Origin: JAJECS01 sp965219705
GTDB taxonomy: Bacteria > Chloroflexota > UBA11872
DNA: 64,000 bases
Assembly (NCBI GenBank): GCA_965219705.1
Contig: OZ244789.1
Span: 2,480,001-2,544,000, forward strand
Direction of reading: 5' to 3'
Positions within the stretch are counted from its first letter, which is position 1, and each line of letters begins with the position of its first letter. Below the pieces are notes generated by a model. It saw nothing but the letters and a program-made list of their open reading frames with translations, was not told where the DNA came from and did not search any database. Positions 44,063 through 52,640 of this stretch are shown piece after piece. The position numbers and the translations under genes were made by a program.

Positions 44063-45126
44063 CCGATGGCGCCGGCTGGGGCGTGCAACGAGGCGGCCTC
44101 GGCCGCGTCGCGCAGGATCTCTCCGGCTTCCTCGATGTCCTGAGCGTCGACCTGGTGGTGCGTCACGAATCGAAGTCGATGCCCGGGCCGCACGTCCGCC
44201 ACTCCCACGCCCTGAGCCCGCGCCGCGGCCACGAATCGCTGGTGATCGATCAGGGTTGGATCGACCCGCACGAACACCATGTTGGTCGCCGCCGGGTAGA
44301 TCAGGTCCAACCCGGTGATGGCGCCCAGCAGCTCCCCGAGCCGGCGGGCGTTAGCGTGATCGGCGGCCAGGCGGGCCGGTCCGTCGCGCAGCGCGATGAG
44401 GCCGGCCGCGGCCATCACGCCGCCCTGCCGCATGGCTCCGCCCAGCATTTTCTTGTACCGCGCCACGCGCTCGATAATCTCGCCGGATCCCACAACGATG
44501 GAGCCGAACGGCGCCCCGAGTCCCTTGGACAGGCAGAACTGCACGGTATCGGCCCCCGCCGTCAGCTCCCGCACCGAGACGCCCTGGTCGACGGCGGCAT
44601 CGAAAATGCGGGCGCCATCCACGTGGACGCGCATGCCCCGTTCGGCGGCGAACTCAACGATCCCCTGCATCACCTCCGGGCCCCAGGACACGCCCCCGCG
44701 CACGTTGTGGGTGTTCTCGGTCCAGATGAGCGCGGGGCGGGCGGGCGGGATGGTCGAGGATTCGAGCCGCTCGCGCACGAGGTCTGCGTCGAGCACGCCG
44801 TCAGTCTCGACGGTCAACAGCGTGCATCCCGCGACCACGGCATAGTTGCCGTTCTCGCCCACCATGTGGCACAGCCCGTCCACGATCACGGTGTCGCCGC
44901 GCTCGGTGGACGCCAGCATGCTGGTCAGATTTCCCATCGTGCCGCTCGGCACGAAGAGCGCGGCCTCGCGGCCGAACATCTCGGCCGCCGTGCGCTCGAG
45001 TTCGAGCACGGTCGGGTCTTCGCCCCACTGCTCATCGCCGACATCGGCCTTAGCCATGGCCTCGCGCATGTCGGCGGTGGGAACGGTCTGGGTGTCGCTG
45101 CGGAGTTCGATGCGGTAGGGGGCCAC
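44059..45126 (-). CDS. Low-specificity L-threonine aldolase (beta-eliminating lyase family)
   Basis: A 355-aa PLP enzyme that cleaves threonine or allo-threonine to glycine and acetaldehyde. IELRSDTQTVPTADMREAMA starts the core. FVPSGTMGNLTSM, GENGNYAVVAG, MRVHVDGARIFDAAV and the PLP Lys in FCLSKGLGAPFGSIVVG are the family marks. Start GTG 45126 has AAGGAGT about 9 nt upstream. The symbol ltaE would suit, but related beta-eliminating lyases cannot be excluded. Confidence 0.9.
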   Translation of the reverse strand: MAPYRIELRSDTQTVPTADMREAMAKADVGDEQWGEDPTVLELERTAAEMFGREAALFVPSGTMGNLTSMLASTERGDTVIVDGLCHMVGENGNYAVVAGCTLLTVETDGVLDADLVRERLESSTIPPARPALIWTENTHNVRGGVSWGPEVMQGIVEFAAERGMRVHVDGARIFDAAVDQGVSVRELTAGADTVQFCLSKGLGAPFGSIVVGSGEIIERVARYKKMLGGAMRQGGVMAAAGLIALRDGPARLAADHANARRLGELLGAITGLDLIYPAATNMVFVRVDPTLIDHQRFVAAARAQGVGVADVRPGHRLRFVTHHQVDAQDIEEAGEILRDAAEAASLHAPAGAIG

Positions 45127-45240
45127 AGGCAGGACTCCTTCCGTCGGGCGTGCGATTGTAGGCCGTTCACCCGCGTTCGCGGCCGTGCGCGCGCAGCGGC
45201 GGTTTCGCCGACCGCCCTTGCCAACGGCCTGCCCGGTGCA

Positions 45241-45269
45241 TTGACCCTCCGCAGCGGTGCGCCTACTAT
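45241..45269 (+). promoter_or_regulatory. Promoter of the SRP RNA gene
   Basis: TTGACC (45241-45246), exactly 17 nt, then TACTAT (45264-45269). RNA should start near 45276, just where the long SRP RNA begins. It is the clearest promoter in the window. Confidence 0.8.
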
Positions 45270-45274
45270 CCAGG

Positions 45275-45490
45275 TGAGGCCGCGCTAGGTGGGGAGCTAG
45301 CGGTGCCCTGGAACCGCAATCCGCTACAGCGGGCCGAATGCCTGCCCGAGGGCTTCCACTGTCGTGTCTGTCGCCACTGTTCGGTGTTGACGGCTGGGCC
45401 TCGTGCGACGAAGACCTCCTAACCCCGTCAGGTCCGAGAGGAAGCAGCGGTACGGAGTCATCTTTGGGCGCCGCGGGATCACCTGGCTCG
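45275..45490 (+). ncRNA. ffs: Signal recognition particle RNA, long bacterial type
   Basis: An Alu-like 5' part holds GGGGAGCTAGCGGTGCCCTG and CAATCCGCTACAGCGGG. The domain IV hairpin is GGTCCGAGAGGAAGCAGC (45431-45448), with a GAGA loop in place of the more usual GGAA, and the asymmetric AGCAGC side that binds Ffh. CAGGTGA near 45271 pairs with TCACCTG near 45479, closing the molecule. Its size, about 215 nt, and the Alu part make it the long form known from Bacillus and other non-proteobacteria. It is followed by dnaX-ybaB-recR, as in Bacillus. It has its own promoter. The 3' end is approximate. Confidence 0.9.
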
Positions 45491-45577
45491 AGCCGGCGGT
45501 GTCGGTAAGGCGGCGGCCGGTGCTCGACGGCAGGGCGCGGCCTCGTCTTCAGCCAATTCCGTGACACGACGAAGCCT

Positions 45578-47158
45578 ATGACCGCGTCGCCCCCGCCCGC
45601 TTTTCAAGCGCTCTACAACCGCTACCGGCCGCAGCGGTTCGGCCAGCTCGTGGGCCAGCCGCACGTGGTTCGCATTCTGCAGAACGCCCTGGCGCACAAC
45701 CGGCTGAGCCACGCGTACCTCTTCTCGGGCGAGCGCGGCACGGGCAAGACCACTGTCGCGCGCTTGCTGGCGAAAGCCGTCAACTGTCGCGAGGGCGTGC
45801 AGCCCGAACCCTGCGCCGCCTGTGACCACTGCCGCGCCATTGCCGCCGGCACGTTCGTCGACCTGGTGGAGATGGACGCGGCCTCCCACAGCAGCGTCGA
45901 CGACGTGCGGTTGCTTCGCGAGCAAACGCAGTTCGCGCCCGCGGGCGGGCGCTACAAGGTCTACATCATCGACGAGATCCACCAGCTCTCGGCCTCGGCG
46001 AAGGACGCCCTGCTCAAGACGCTGGAAGAGCCGCCGGCGCGCACCCTGTTCGTGCTGGCCACCACCGAGCCGCACCGGGTGCCCCTCACCATCCGTTCCC
46101 GCTGTCAGCACTTGACGTTTCGGCGCATCGGCACCGTGGAGCTCATCGATCAGCTCCGCAGCGTGGCCGAAGCCGAGGGAACGTCGGTCGATGAACTCGC
46201 CCTTGCCGCGCTTGCTCGCAGCGCCGCCGGCAGCCTGCGCGACGCGATCTCCCTGCTGGATCAGGCGCTCGCCTTTGCCGAGGGTTCCGTGACGTTGGAC
46301 GACGTGAACGGCATGCTCGGGCTGACGGGTCGGGCGGCGGTCGTCGCGCTTGTGGAGGCCATTGCGGACGGCGACGCGGCCGCCGGACTCAGCGCCATCG
46401 AGCAGGCGATGGCCGACGGCAATAGTCCAGGCACGCTCCGCGCCCAGGTCGTCGATCTGCTGCGCGACGTGCTGCTGGTAAGCGCCGGGGCGGCGGACGC
46501 CAGTCACGTGCGGGACGATCCGGAAATTGCGGCGCTCGCGCGCCGCACCGCCATCGGCCAGGTCGTGCAGGCGCTCGAAGTGCTCGCCGAACCCGATCCA
46601 CCCTCGCGGGAGGTGGGCGATCCCATCCTCGATCTTGAATTGGCGTTCGCCCGCGCCCTGCTGCGGGTGCACGGCGACGCCGTGTCGACCGGAAGGCCGC
46701 GGACGGCGCCGCCAGCCGGAAATGCCTCCCCGGCCCCGCAGGCTGCGCCGCGGGAAGCCGCCCCGGTTCCGCGAAGCTCGGATGAGTTGACCATCGAGGC
46801 GATCCAGGCGCGGTCGTCGGAGTGGATCGAGGTGGTCCGTGAGGCCTCGCGCATGCTGGCGCCCTATGCCGAGCAGGGCGAGGTGCTGGCGCTCACCGAT
46901 GACGTGGTCACCATGGGCTATCGCAGCCAGCTCCTGTTCGAGCATATGGAGCAGCCTCAGGCCCAACAGCTCATGGCGCAGGCGCTCTCGCGGACGTTTG
47001 GCGCCGCGCTGCGCGTGCGCAATCAGCTCCAACGTCAGGCGGCGCCCACGCGCCGGGGGTCGCTTGGGCCGTCAGCCAGCGACGATCCTGTCGTGCGTGT
47101 CGCGATAAGAGACTATGGGGCTCAGCCGATTGACGACGAGCGCCCCAAAGGAGCCTAG
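45578..47158 (+). CDS. dnaX: DNA polymerase III subunit gamma/tau
   Basis: A 526-aa clamp-loader ATPase. YNRYRPQRFGQLVGQPHVVR, HAYLFSGERGTGKTTVARLL (Walker A), a four-Cys zinc module (NCREGVQPEPCAACDHC), VEMDAASHSSVDDVRLLRE, YIIDEIHQLSASAKDALLKT (Walker B) and LEEPPARTLFVLATTEPHRV are diagnostic. A Pro/Ala-rich linker (about residues 370-400) leads to a C-terminal domain IV/V-like part. It loads the sliding clamp. It is 3 nt ahead of ybaB. Confidence 0.95.
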   Translation: MTASPPPAFQALYNRYRPQRFGQLVGQPHVVRILQNALAHNRLSHAYLFSGERGTGKTTVARLLAKAVNCREGVQPEPCAACDHCRAIAAGTFVDLVEMDAASHSSVDDVRLLREQTQFAPAGGRYKVYIIDEIHQLSASAKDALLKTLEEPPARTLFVLATTEPHRVPLTIRSRCQHLTFRRIGTVELIDQLRSVAEAEGTSVDELALAALARSAAGSLRDAISLLDQALAFAEGSVTLDDVNGMLGLTGRAAVVALVEAIADGDAAAGLSAIEQAMADGNSPGTLRAQVVDLLRDVLLVSAGAADASHVRDDPEIAALARRTAIGQVVQALEVLAEPDPPSREVGDPILDLELAFARALLRVHGDAVSTGRPRTAPPAGNASPAPQAAPREAAPVPRSSDELTIEAIQARSSEWIEVVREASRMLAPYAEQGEVLALTDDVVTMGYRSQLLFEHMEQPQAQQLMAQALSRTFGAALRVRNQLQRQAAPTRRGSLGPSASDDPVVRVAIRDYGAQPIDDERPKGA

Positions 47159-47161
47159 CCA

Positions 47162-47458
47162 GTGTCCATGAAGATGATGCGGCAGTTGCAGCGGCAGATG
47201 GAGAAGGCCCAAGAAGAGTTGCGCGCCGCCACGCTGGAAGTCACATCCGGCGGCGGCGCGATCAAGGTTGTGATCACCGGCGACCAGCACATCGAATCGA
47301 TCGCCATCGATCCGGCGGCCATCGATCCCGACGATCCCGAGCTGCTCGAAGACCTGGTGACAGCCGCTGTCAATGAGGCCATTGACCAGTCGCAGGACCT
47401 GGCCAAGCGCAAGTTGGGCGGATTGACCGGCGGGCTCAATATCCCTGGGCTTACCTAG
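47162..47458 (+). CDS. YbaB/EbfC-family nucleoid-associated protein
   Basis: A 98-aa DNA-binding protein: a coiled helix (MMRQLQRQMEKAQEELRAA), then SGGGAIKVVITGDQHIESIA and a C-terminal helix (LLEDLVTAAVNEAIDQSQDL) with a short Gly-rich tail. All fit the family, which acts as a tweezer-like dimer. It sits between dnaX and recR as in most bacteria. GTG 47162 is three codons before an internal ATG, and which is used is uncertain. Confidence 0.93.
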   Translation: MSMKMMRQLQRQMEKAQEELRAATLEVTSGGGAIKVVITGDQHIESIAIDPAAIDPDDPELLEDLVTAAVNEAIDQSQDLAKRKLGGLTGGLNIPGLT

Positions 47459-47461
47459 GGC

Positions 47462-48088
47462 GTGCCCGATCCGGTTCCACGACCGATCACGCGCCTGATC
47501 GAGGAATTCAGCCGTCTGCCGACCATCGGGCCGAAGACGGCGCAGCGTCTCGCCTTCTTCCTGCTGCGGGCCCCGGCGGCGCAGGTGGCGGCCCTGGGAG
47601 CCGCGGTCACCGGCTTGCGCGAGCACGTCGTCACCTGCTCGCGGTGTGGGAACTACGCCGACCAAGACCCCTGCTCGATTTGCCGTGATCCCGCGCGCGA
47701 TCAGCAGCTGCTGTGCGTGGTCGAGGACCCGCTGGATCTGCTCGCGATCGAGCGGTCGGGCGGGTTCAACGGCATCTATCACGTGCTCCACGGGGTCATT
47801 GCCCCGCTGGACGGTGTGGGACCCGACGAGCTCAATCTGTCCGCGCTGGTCGCGCGCGTGCGGAGCGAAGGACTTCGTGAATTGATCGTCGCGACGAACG
47901 CCAGCATCGAGGGTGATGCCACCGCGGCTTACATCAGCAGCATGCTGGAGACGGGTGCTGTGTTGGTCACGCGGCTCGCGCGCGGCCTTGCGCGCGGCGG
48001 CGACATCGAATACGTCGATGCCGCCACCATTGCCATGGCGCTCGAAGGCCGCAGCCGCGTCGCCGACGATTGGCCCAATGGCGCCTGA
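47462..48088 (+). CDS. recR: Recombination mediator RecR
   Basis: A 208-aa protein. A helix-hairpin-helix (LPTIGPKTAQRLAFFLL) is followed by a C4 zinc finger (VVTCSRCGNYADQDPCSIC), a Toprim domain (CVVEDPLDLLAIERSGGFNG; YHVLHGVIAPLDGVGPDELN; EGDATAAYI) and a Walker B-like tail. RecR forms a ring and loads RecA at gaps with RecO/RecF. The GTG start is 3 nt after the ybaB stop. The following hydrolase gene overlaps it by 11 nt. Confidence 0.96.
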   Translation: MPDPVPRPITRLIEEFSRLPTIGPKTAQRLAFFLLRAPAAQVAALGAAVTGLREHVVTCSRCGNYADQDPCSICRDPARDQQLLCVVEDPLDLLAIERSGGFNGIYHVLHGVIAPLDGVGPDELNLSALVARVRSEGLRELIVATNASIEGDATAAYISSMLETGAVLVTRLARGLARGGDIEYVDAATIAMALEGRSRVADDWPNGA

Positions 48089-48788
48089 GTCGGCAGCCAT
48101 TCTCCGTTGGCTGGGACACGCGTGCTTTCTCTTGCGGAGCCCCATGGGCGTCCACGTGCTGGTCGATCCGCTCAACGACGTCCTGGGCTATCCCGCGCCG
48201 GCGTTGCCGGACATCGATCTGGTGCTCGTCAGCCATGAGCACGCCGATCATGCAAATGTGCAGCTGGCGCCTGGGCGCCCCAAAGTCGTCCGCGGAGTGA
48301 GCGCCGATGTGTGGCACGCCGGTGAGGTTCGATGCGGCGACGTGACCGTGACGGTGATCGCCGGCGGCTATCACGATGACGTGCAAGGGGCCGCCCGTGG
48401 TCGCACGGCGCTGCTCTCGGTGACCCTTGGCGGCGTCCGCGTCTTGCACCTCGGGGACCTCGGCCATGTGCTGGACGCGAATCTCATTGCGCAGACCAGA
48501 GGCCACGACGTCGTCTGCGTTCCCGTCGGAGGCCACTTCACGCTCGATGGCGCCGGGGCCGCGGAGGTCATCGATCAGATCGCTCCACGCGCCGCCATTC
48601 CCATGCACTACCGCCCGGCGGAGCGCGAGATGCCCCTGCCAATCGCCACATTGGAGCACAGCGGCTTCTTGACCGGGCGCACGGTTCGAAGGGTGGCGTC
48701 GTCCCAACTCGACCTCGCGCCCGACCTTCTGCCGGACGCGCTTGAAGTTATGGTCCTGGAGCCGCCGGTTCTTCCAGCGCCCGCGTGA
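48078..48788 (+). CDS. Metallo-beta-lactamase-fold metal-dependent hydrolase (UPF0173/UlaG-like)
   Basis: A 236-aa protein with ILRWLGHACFLLRSPMGVHV, DPLNDVLG, the metal motif LVSHEHADHANVQ, VLHLGDLGH and AAIPMHYRPAE near the end. This is the L-ascorbate-6-P lactonase/UPF0173 group of the beta-lactamase fold. The start is set by homology (MAPESAAILRWLGH). The physiological substrate is unknown. It closes the dnaX operon and overlaps the convergent minus-strand hydrolase by 41 nt at the 3' ends. Confidence 0.9.
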   Translation: MAPESAAILRWLGHACFLLRSPMGVHVLVDPLNDVLGYPAPALPDIDLVLVSHEHADHANVQLAPGRPKVVRGVSADVWHAGEVRCGDVTVTVIAGGYHDDVQGAARGRTALLSVTLGGVRVLHLGDLGHVLDANLIAQTRGHDVVCVPVGGHFTLDGAGAAEVIDQIAPRAAIPMHYRPAEREMPLPIATLEHSGFLTGRTVRRVASSQLDLAPDLLPDALEVMVLEPPVLPAPA

Positions 48789-49641
48789 ACAAGCCGGTGA
48801 CGCGGGCGTCGTAGACCTCGGGCGGCACGAATTCCGCCACCACGTGGCCTGCGCCCGGAACGCGCCAGAGTTCCTTGGGGTCGCCGGCGCGCGCGAAGAG
48901 GGCTTCGGCATCGTGCGGGGAGACCAGTGGATCATCCGTGCCGTGCGCAAGCAGCACCGGCCGCGGACTCAGGCTGGCGATGGACTCGATCACCGCGAGA
49001 TCGCGCATTCGCGCAGCGGTCAGGCGCTCGACGAGCCACGTCACCCCCCGCTTGAACGGCCACGGCGGCAGGCCGGTGAAGGACTTGAAGCCCCAGGCGG
49101 TGGCGCTCTCCAGGGATGCGTACGCCGCGTCGCTGAAGATCGCTCGAATCCTGGTGTCACTCGCCGCCACGGTAATCGAGACCGCGGCGCCCATGGAGTT
49201 GGCGAGAATGAAGATGGGGGCGCCGTTCAGCGACGAGTCCGTGGCCGCCATGTCCACGGTTGCGCGCAAGTCGAGCATTTCATGCACGCCGGCGCTGCAC
49301 ATGTCGCCCGCCGACTCACCGCAGGCGCGGAAATCGAACAGCACCACGGAGTAGCCCGCGCGATGCAAGCGTCCGGCCCGCCACTCCATTTCGGTGTGGT
49401 TGGTGCCCCAACCATGCACGCAGATCACCGTGGCCGGGGCGTCGGCGCGCGGCGCCACCCAGGCGCGCAGCCGCACGCCATCGTCGGCCTCGACCGTGAC
49501 GCTGCGCAGTGGAAGATCGGACGGCTGCCAGTCGTGGGGGCGCCAGCCACGCGGCGGATGCGTCAGGCGCCAGGCCGTGTGGGCCGTCACCATCGCCCAG
49601 AGCAGCGCCACTCCGCCGAGAATCAGCCCGATCAGGTGCAT
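48748..49641 (-). CDS. Alpha/beta hydrolase with N-terminal membrane anchor, last gene of the trp operon
   Basis: A 297-aa protein. Residues 1-20 (MHLIGLILGGVALLWAMVTA) are a signal-anchor helix. Then comes a hydrolase: VICVHGWGTNHTEMEW, SVVLFDFRACGESAG, ILANSMGAAVSITVA with nucleophile Ser, HGTDDPLVSPHDA and GAGHVVAEF. It resembles BEM46/FrsA-like surface hydrolases. Start ATG 49641 overlaps the trpA stop by 10 nt, so it is read with the trp genes although no link to tryptophan is known. Confidence 0.88.
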   Translation of the reverse strand: MHLIGLILGGVALLWAMVTAHTAWRLTHPPRGWRPHDWQPSDLPLRSVTVEADDGVRLRAWVAPRADAPATVICVHGWGTNHTEMEWRAGRLHRAGYSVVLFDFRACGESAGDMCSAGVHEMLDLRATVDMAATDSSLNGAPIFILANSMGAAVSITVAASDTRIRAIFSDAAYASLESATAWGFKSFTGLPPWPFKRGVTWLVERLTAARMRDLAVIESIASLSPRPVLLAHGTDDPLVSPHDAEALFARAGDPKELWRVPGAGHVVAEFVPPEVYDARVTGLFTRALEEPAAPGP

Positions 49642-50429
49642 GCGGCGGCGTCCACCATCGCACGCACGTGCGCGGCCGAACGCGACACGGCCTCCGCCGG
49701 AGGCGAGGCGTCGAAGATGTCGATCAGCGCGCTGGCCATGATCGCCGCCTCGGCCTGTCCGCACAGCGCCCGCACGTGGGCCGGGGTGGAAATGCCAAAA
49801 CCGACCGCTCGGGGCAGCGCGGCGGCCTCACCCACGCGCCCCAGGAACGTCGAAAGCCCCACTTGAAGGTCTTCGCGGCGGCCGGTCACGCCCGTGAGGC
49901 TCACGCAATAGAGGAACCCGCTGCCCCGCTCGGCCACGCGGCCGATCCGCTCGGCGGGGGTCGTCGGCGCCACCAGCGAAATCACGTCCAGGCCGTGCGC
50001 GGCGCAGGCCGACGCCAGCTCGTCATTGGCCTCCGGCAGCAGGTCGGGAACGATCAGGCCGTCGACGCCGACACGTTGCAGGTCGCGCGCCAGACCCTTG
50101 TACCCCCATTGGAGGAATGGGTTTGCATACCCCATCAGCACCAGTGGCGCGTCGGTCGCGGCTCGAATCGTGGCGGCGGCGTCCAGACACTCGGTAAGGG
50201 TTGCCCCTTCCGCCAGCGCGCGCTGCGTCGCCCGTTGGATGGTGGGTCCGTCGGCGATCGGGTCGCTGAACGGCACCCCCAACTCCAGCATCCCCGCGCC
50301 GGCGTCGAGGTACGCCCGCGCCAGCTCAACCGAGGTCGCCATGTCCGGATACCCCAGCGCGACGTAGGGCGCGATCAAGAGACGATCGTCCGAGGCGGCG
50401 TCGCTGAACGCCGTGGAGATGCGGCTCAA
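49632..50429 (-). CDS. trpA: Tryptophan synthase alpha subunit
   Basis: A 265-aa TIM barrel cleaving indole-3-glycerol phosphate to indole. The catalytic Glu and Asp are in MLELGVPFSDPIADGPTIQR. YANPFLQWGYKGLARDLQRV, GLIVPDLLPEA and FGISTPAHVRALCGQAEA follow. Length is normal. It overlaps trpB by 4 nt, and TrpA/TrpB form the alpha2beta2 complex that channels indole. Confidence 0.95.
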   Translation of the reverse strand: MSRISTAFSDAASDDRLLIAPYVALGYPDMATSVELARAYLDAGAGMLELGVPFSDPIADGPTIQRATQRALAEGATLTECLDAAATIRAATDAPLVLMGYANPFLQWGYKGLARDLQRVGVDGLIVPDLLPEANDELASACAAHGLDVISLVAPTTPAERIGRVAERGSGFLYCVSLTGVTGRREDLQVGLSTFLGRVGEAAALPRAVGFGISTPAHVRALCGQAEAAIMASALIDIFDASPPAEAVSRSAAHVRAMVDAAACT

Positions 50430-51625
50430 CCAGCAGCCCCTAGCGCGCTGACCACAGTGTCCATATCTTTGTCGCCTCGCCCAGAGAGATTCACCAGGAT
50501 CGAGGCGTCGGGCGGCAGCGTCGGCGCCAGCTCGATGGCATGGGCCACGGCGTGCGCGGACTCCAGCGCGGGAATGATGCCCTCCTGACGCGCCAGCGTC
50601 TGCAGGGCGTCCAGGGCTTGATCGTCGGTTACCGAGACGTAGGTCGCGCGACCGGTGTCCCGCAGATAGGCGTGCTCCGGCCCTACGCCCGGATAGTCCA
50701 GACCGGCGGCGATGCTGTGCGTGGCCGCGACTTGACCGTCCTCGTCCTGCAACAGATAGCTGATCGCCCCGTGCAGGATGCCTGGCACGCCGCTTTCCAA
50801 CGTGGCGGCGGTCGCGGCCGGGCCAGCGCCGCCCGCTTCCACCCCAACAAAGCCGACCGCGTCATCGACGAACGGATGGAAGATGCCGATGGCGTTGCTG
50901 CCCCCGTTCACGCACGCCACAACCATGTCGGGCAAGCGGCCGGTCAGCTCCAGCATCTGGGCGCGGGCCTCGATGCCGATCACCTTCTGAAACTCGCGCA
51001 CGATCAGGGGGTAGGGATGGGGGCCGGTGGCCGATCCAAACAGGTAGAAGGTCGTCTCCACGTGCGTCACCCAGTCGCGCAGCGCCTCGTTGATGGCGTC
51101 TTTCAAGGTGCGGCTGCCGGAGGTCACCGGCACGACCTCGGCGCCGAGCATCCGCATGCGCACCACGTTGAGCGCTTGGCGCCGCACGTCCTCCTCGCCC
51201 ATGTACACCACGCATTCCAGCCCGAACATGGCGCACACGGTCGCGGTGGCCACACCGTGCTGGCCGGCGCCCGTCTCGGCGATGACCCGTTGCTTGCCGC
51301 TGCGCACCGCCAGCAACCCTTGACCCAATGCGTTGTTGATCTTGTGCGCCCCGGTGTGCGCCAAGTCCTCGCGCTTGAGCCATATCCGTGCCCCGCCGAG
51401 TTCCTCATGCAGCCGGCGAGCCTCGTAGATAGGCGTCGGCCGGCCGGCGTAGTGGTGCAAGAGGCGCCGCAGCTCGGTTTGGAAGGCGTGGTCGTCGCGC
51501 AGGCGTGTGAAGGCGTGGTCAAGGTCCTCGAGCGCCGGCACCAGGGTCTCGGGCACGTAGCGACCGCCCCAGGGCCCAAAGTAGCCGGCGGCATCGGGCA
51601 GATGAGTGTCGATGGTGGTCGTCAA
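50426..51625 (-). CDS. trpB: Tryptophan synthase beta subunit
   Basis: A 399-aa PLP enzyme of the TrpB1 type. YFGPWGGRYVPETLVPALED opens it. The PLP Lys is in HTGAHKINNALGQGLL, with AETGAGQHGVATATVCAMFG, CVNGGSNAIGIFHPF and the serine-site NLSGRGDKDMDTV. It condenses indole with serine. Its start overlaps the stop of a lipoprotein gene that intrudes between trpF and trpB. Confidence 0.96.
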   Translation of the reverse strand: MTTTIDTHLPDAAGYFGPWGGRYVPETLVPALEDLDHAFTRLRDDHAFQTELRRLLHHYAGRPTPIYEARRLHEELGGARIWLKREDLAHTGAHKINNALGQGLLAVRSGKQRVIAETGAGQHGVATATVCAMFGLECVVYMGEEDVRRQALNVVRMRMLGAEVVPVTSGSRTLKDAINEALRDWVTHVETTFYLFGSATGPHPYPLIVREFQKVIGIEARAQMLELTGRLPDMVVACVNGGSNAIGIFHPFVDDAVGFVGVEAGGAGPAATAATLESGVPGILHGAISYLLQDEDGQVAATHSIAAGLDYPGVGPEHAYLRDTGRATYVSVTDDQALDALQTLARQEGIIPALESAHAVAHAIELAPTLPPDASILVNLSGRGDKDMDTVVSALGAAG

Positions 51626-52638
51626 GGTCCCTCGCTCGTGCGCAACTCTGGCGGGATTCGGGTCACCAGCACATTGCCGATGAGCAGCACGTCGCTCGGA
51701 TCTTGTTCGAGCAGGTAGACAATCTCGAGGACAGCAGTCATGCGGCCTTGCCGCAGCACGATGTAGTAGATCGTCGGCACCGCCGGACCGCTGGACGGCG
51801 AGCCCTCCGCCAGGTTCGGGTTCATTTCGAGGACGGCAAGGTTCACCTCGTCCGCGATCTGGGGCACGTTGCCAAACCCGGTCAATGACGAATCGAGGTC
51901 GGGATAGGGCTCTTGCATAGCCTCAACTCGGGTGGCGGCGGAGCTGCTAATGAAGTTGGAGCTGAGGAATTCATAGAACGACGCCGCCGTCTCGGCGCTG
52001 CCGTGCACGAAGACGAACTGCACCAGCTGGACCAGCCGCTGCCGCTCGCTCAGCGCTCCCGACTCCGGCTGGCGCCCGCTGAACTTGGCGGCAAAGCTGA
52101 CGATATCGATGCCGGCGAAGACATCTGGCGCGAAGACCAGGCTGGGGTCCGACGTCTCTTCGAAGGTCTCGAGGCCGGGATCCACTTCGACGTTCGGGAT
52201 GGCGATCGAGGACGCCAGCAGATTGGCCGCGATAGCTTCCATGTCGACCGGCGCCGCCGCGGTGGTTGCCGCCGGGGGCGGCGTTCCCTCGGGCGCTGCG
52301 CCAGTCGTCACGGGGGGAGTCGTTGGCTGCGTCGTTGCCTCGAATGTCAAAACCGGCGTTGACGAGCGGTCAGCGGGCGCGGGTGCCGGCGAGGCAGTCG
52401 GACGGGGCGTCGGCGCGGGCGTTTCGGTTGGGGATGCCGTTGGCTCGGGAGTCGGCGTTGGCTCCAGGCTCGTTGGCGCCGGCCGCATCTCGATCTCGGT
52501 CTGGCCCTCGCCGAACACAAATTTCGCTTCGGTGAGCTCGGCGGCCGGCCGCTCGCCGCCTTCGAGCACGAAGCCTTGCGTGCAGCCGCACGCCAGCGCG
52601 CCCGTCAGCAGCAGCGCCGCGGCGAGCCGCCGCCGCAT
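51622..52638 (-). CDS. Putative lipoprotein inserted in the trp operon
   Basis: A 338-aa protein. MRRRLAAALLLTGALACGCT is a signal peptide with a Cys-type cleavage region, so it is probably lipid-anchored and exported. A Pro/Thr/Ala-rich linker (about residues 55-125) contains repeats such as TPEPTASPTETPAPTPRPTA. The C-terminal part (about 150-335) is folded-looking (VSFAAKFSGRQPESG; SASFY-type aromatic runs; AVLEIVYLLEQDPSDVLL). No family is recognised. It lies 2 nt after trpF and overlaps trpB by 4 nt, so it is fully within the operon and under the T-box. Confidence 0.75.
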   Translation of the reverse strand: MRRRLAAALLLTGALACGCTQGFVLEGGERPAAELTEAKFVFGEGQTEIEMRPAPTSLEPTPTPEPTASPTETPAPTPRPTASPAPAPADRSSTPVLTFEATTQPTTPPVTTGAAPEGTPPPAATTAAAPVDMEAIAANLLASSIAIPNVEVDPGLETFEETSDPSLVFAPDVFAGIDIVSFAAKFSGRQPESGALSERQRLVQLVQFVFVHGSAETAASFYEFLSSNFISSSAATRVEAMQEPYPDLDSSLTGFGNVPQIADEVNLAVLEMNPNLAEGSPSSGPAVPTIYYIVLRQGRMTAVLEIVYLLEQDPSDVLLIGNVLVTRIPPELRTSEGP

Positions 52639-52640
52639 CG

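Noticed and set aside
45340..45480. tRNA gene near the SRP RNA
   Set aside because: No cloverleaf or TPsiC-arm pattern; the pairing is that of SRP RNA.
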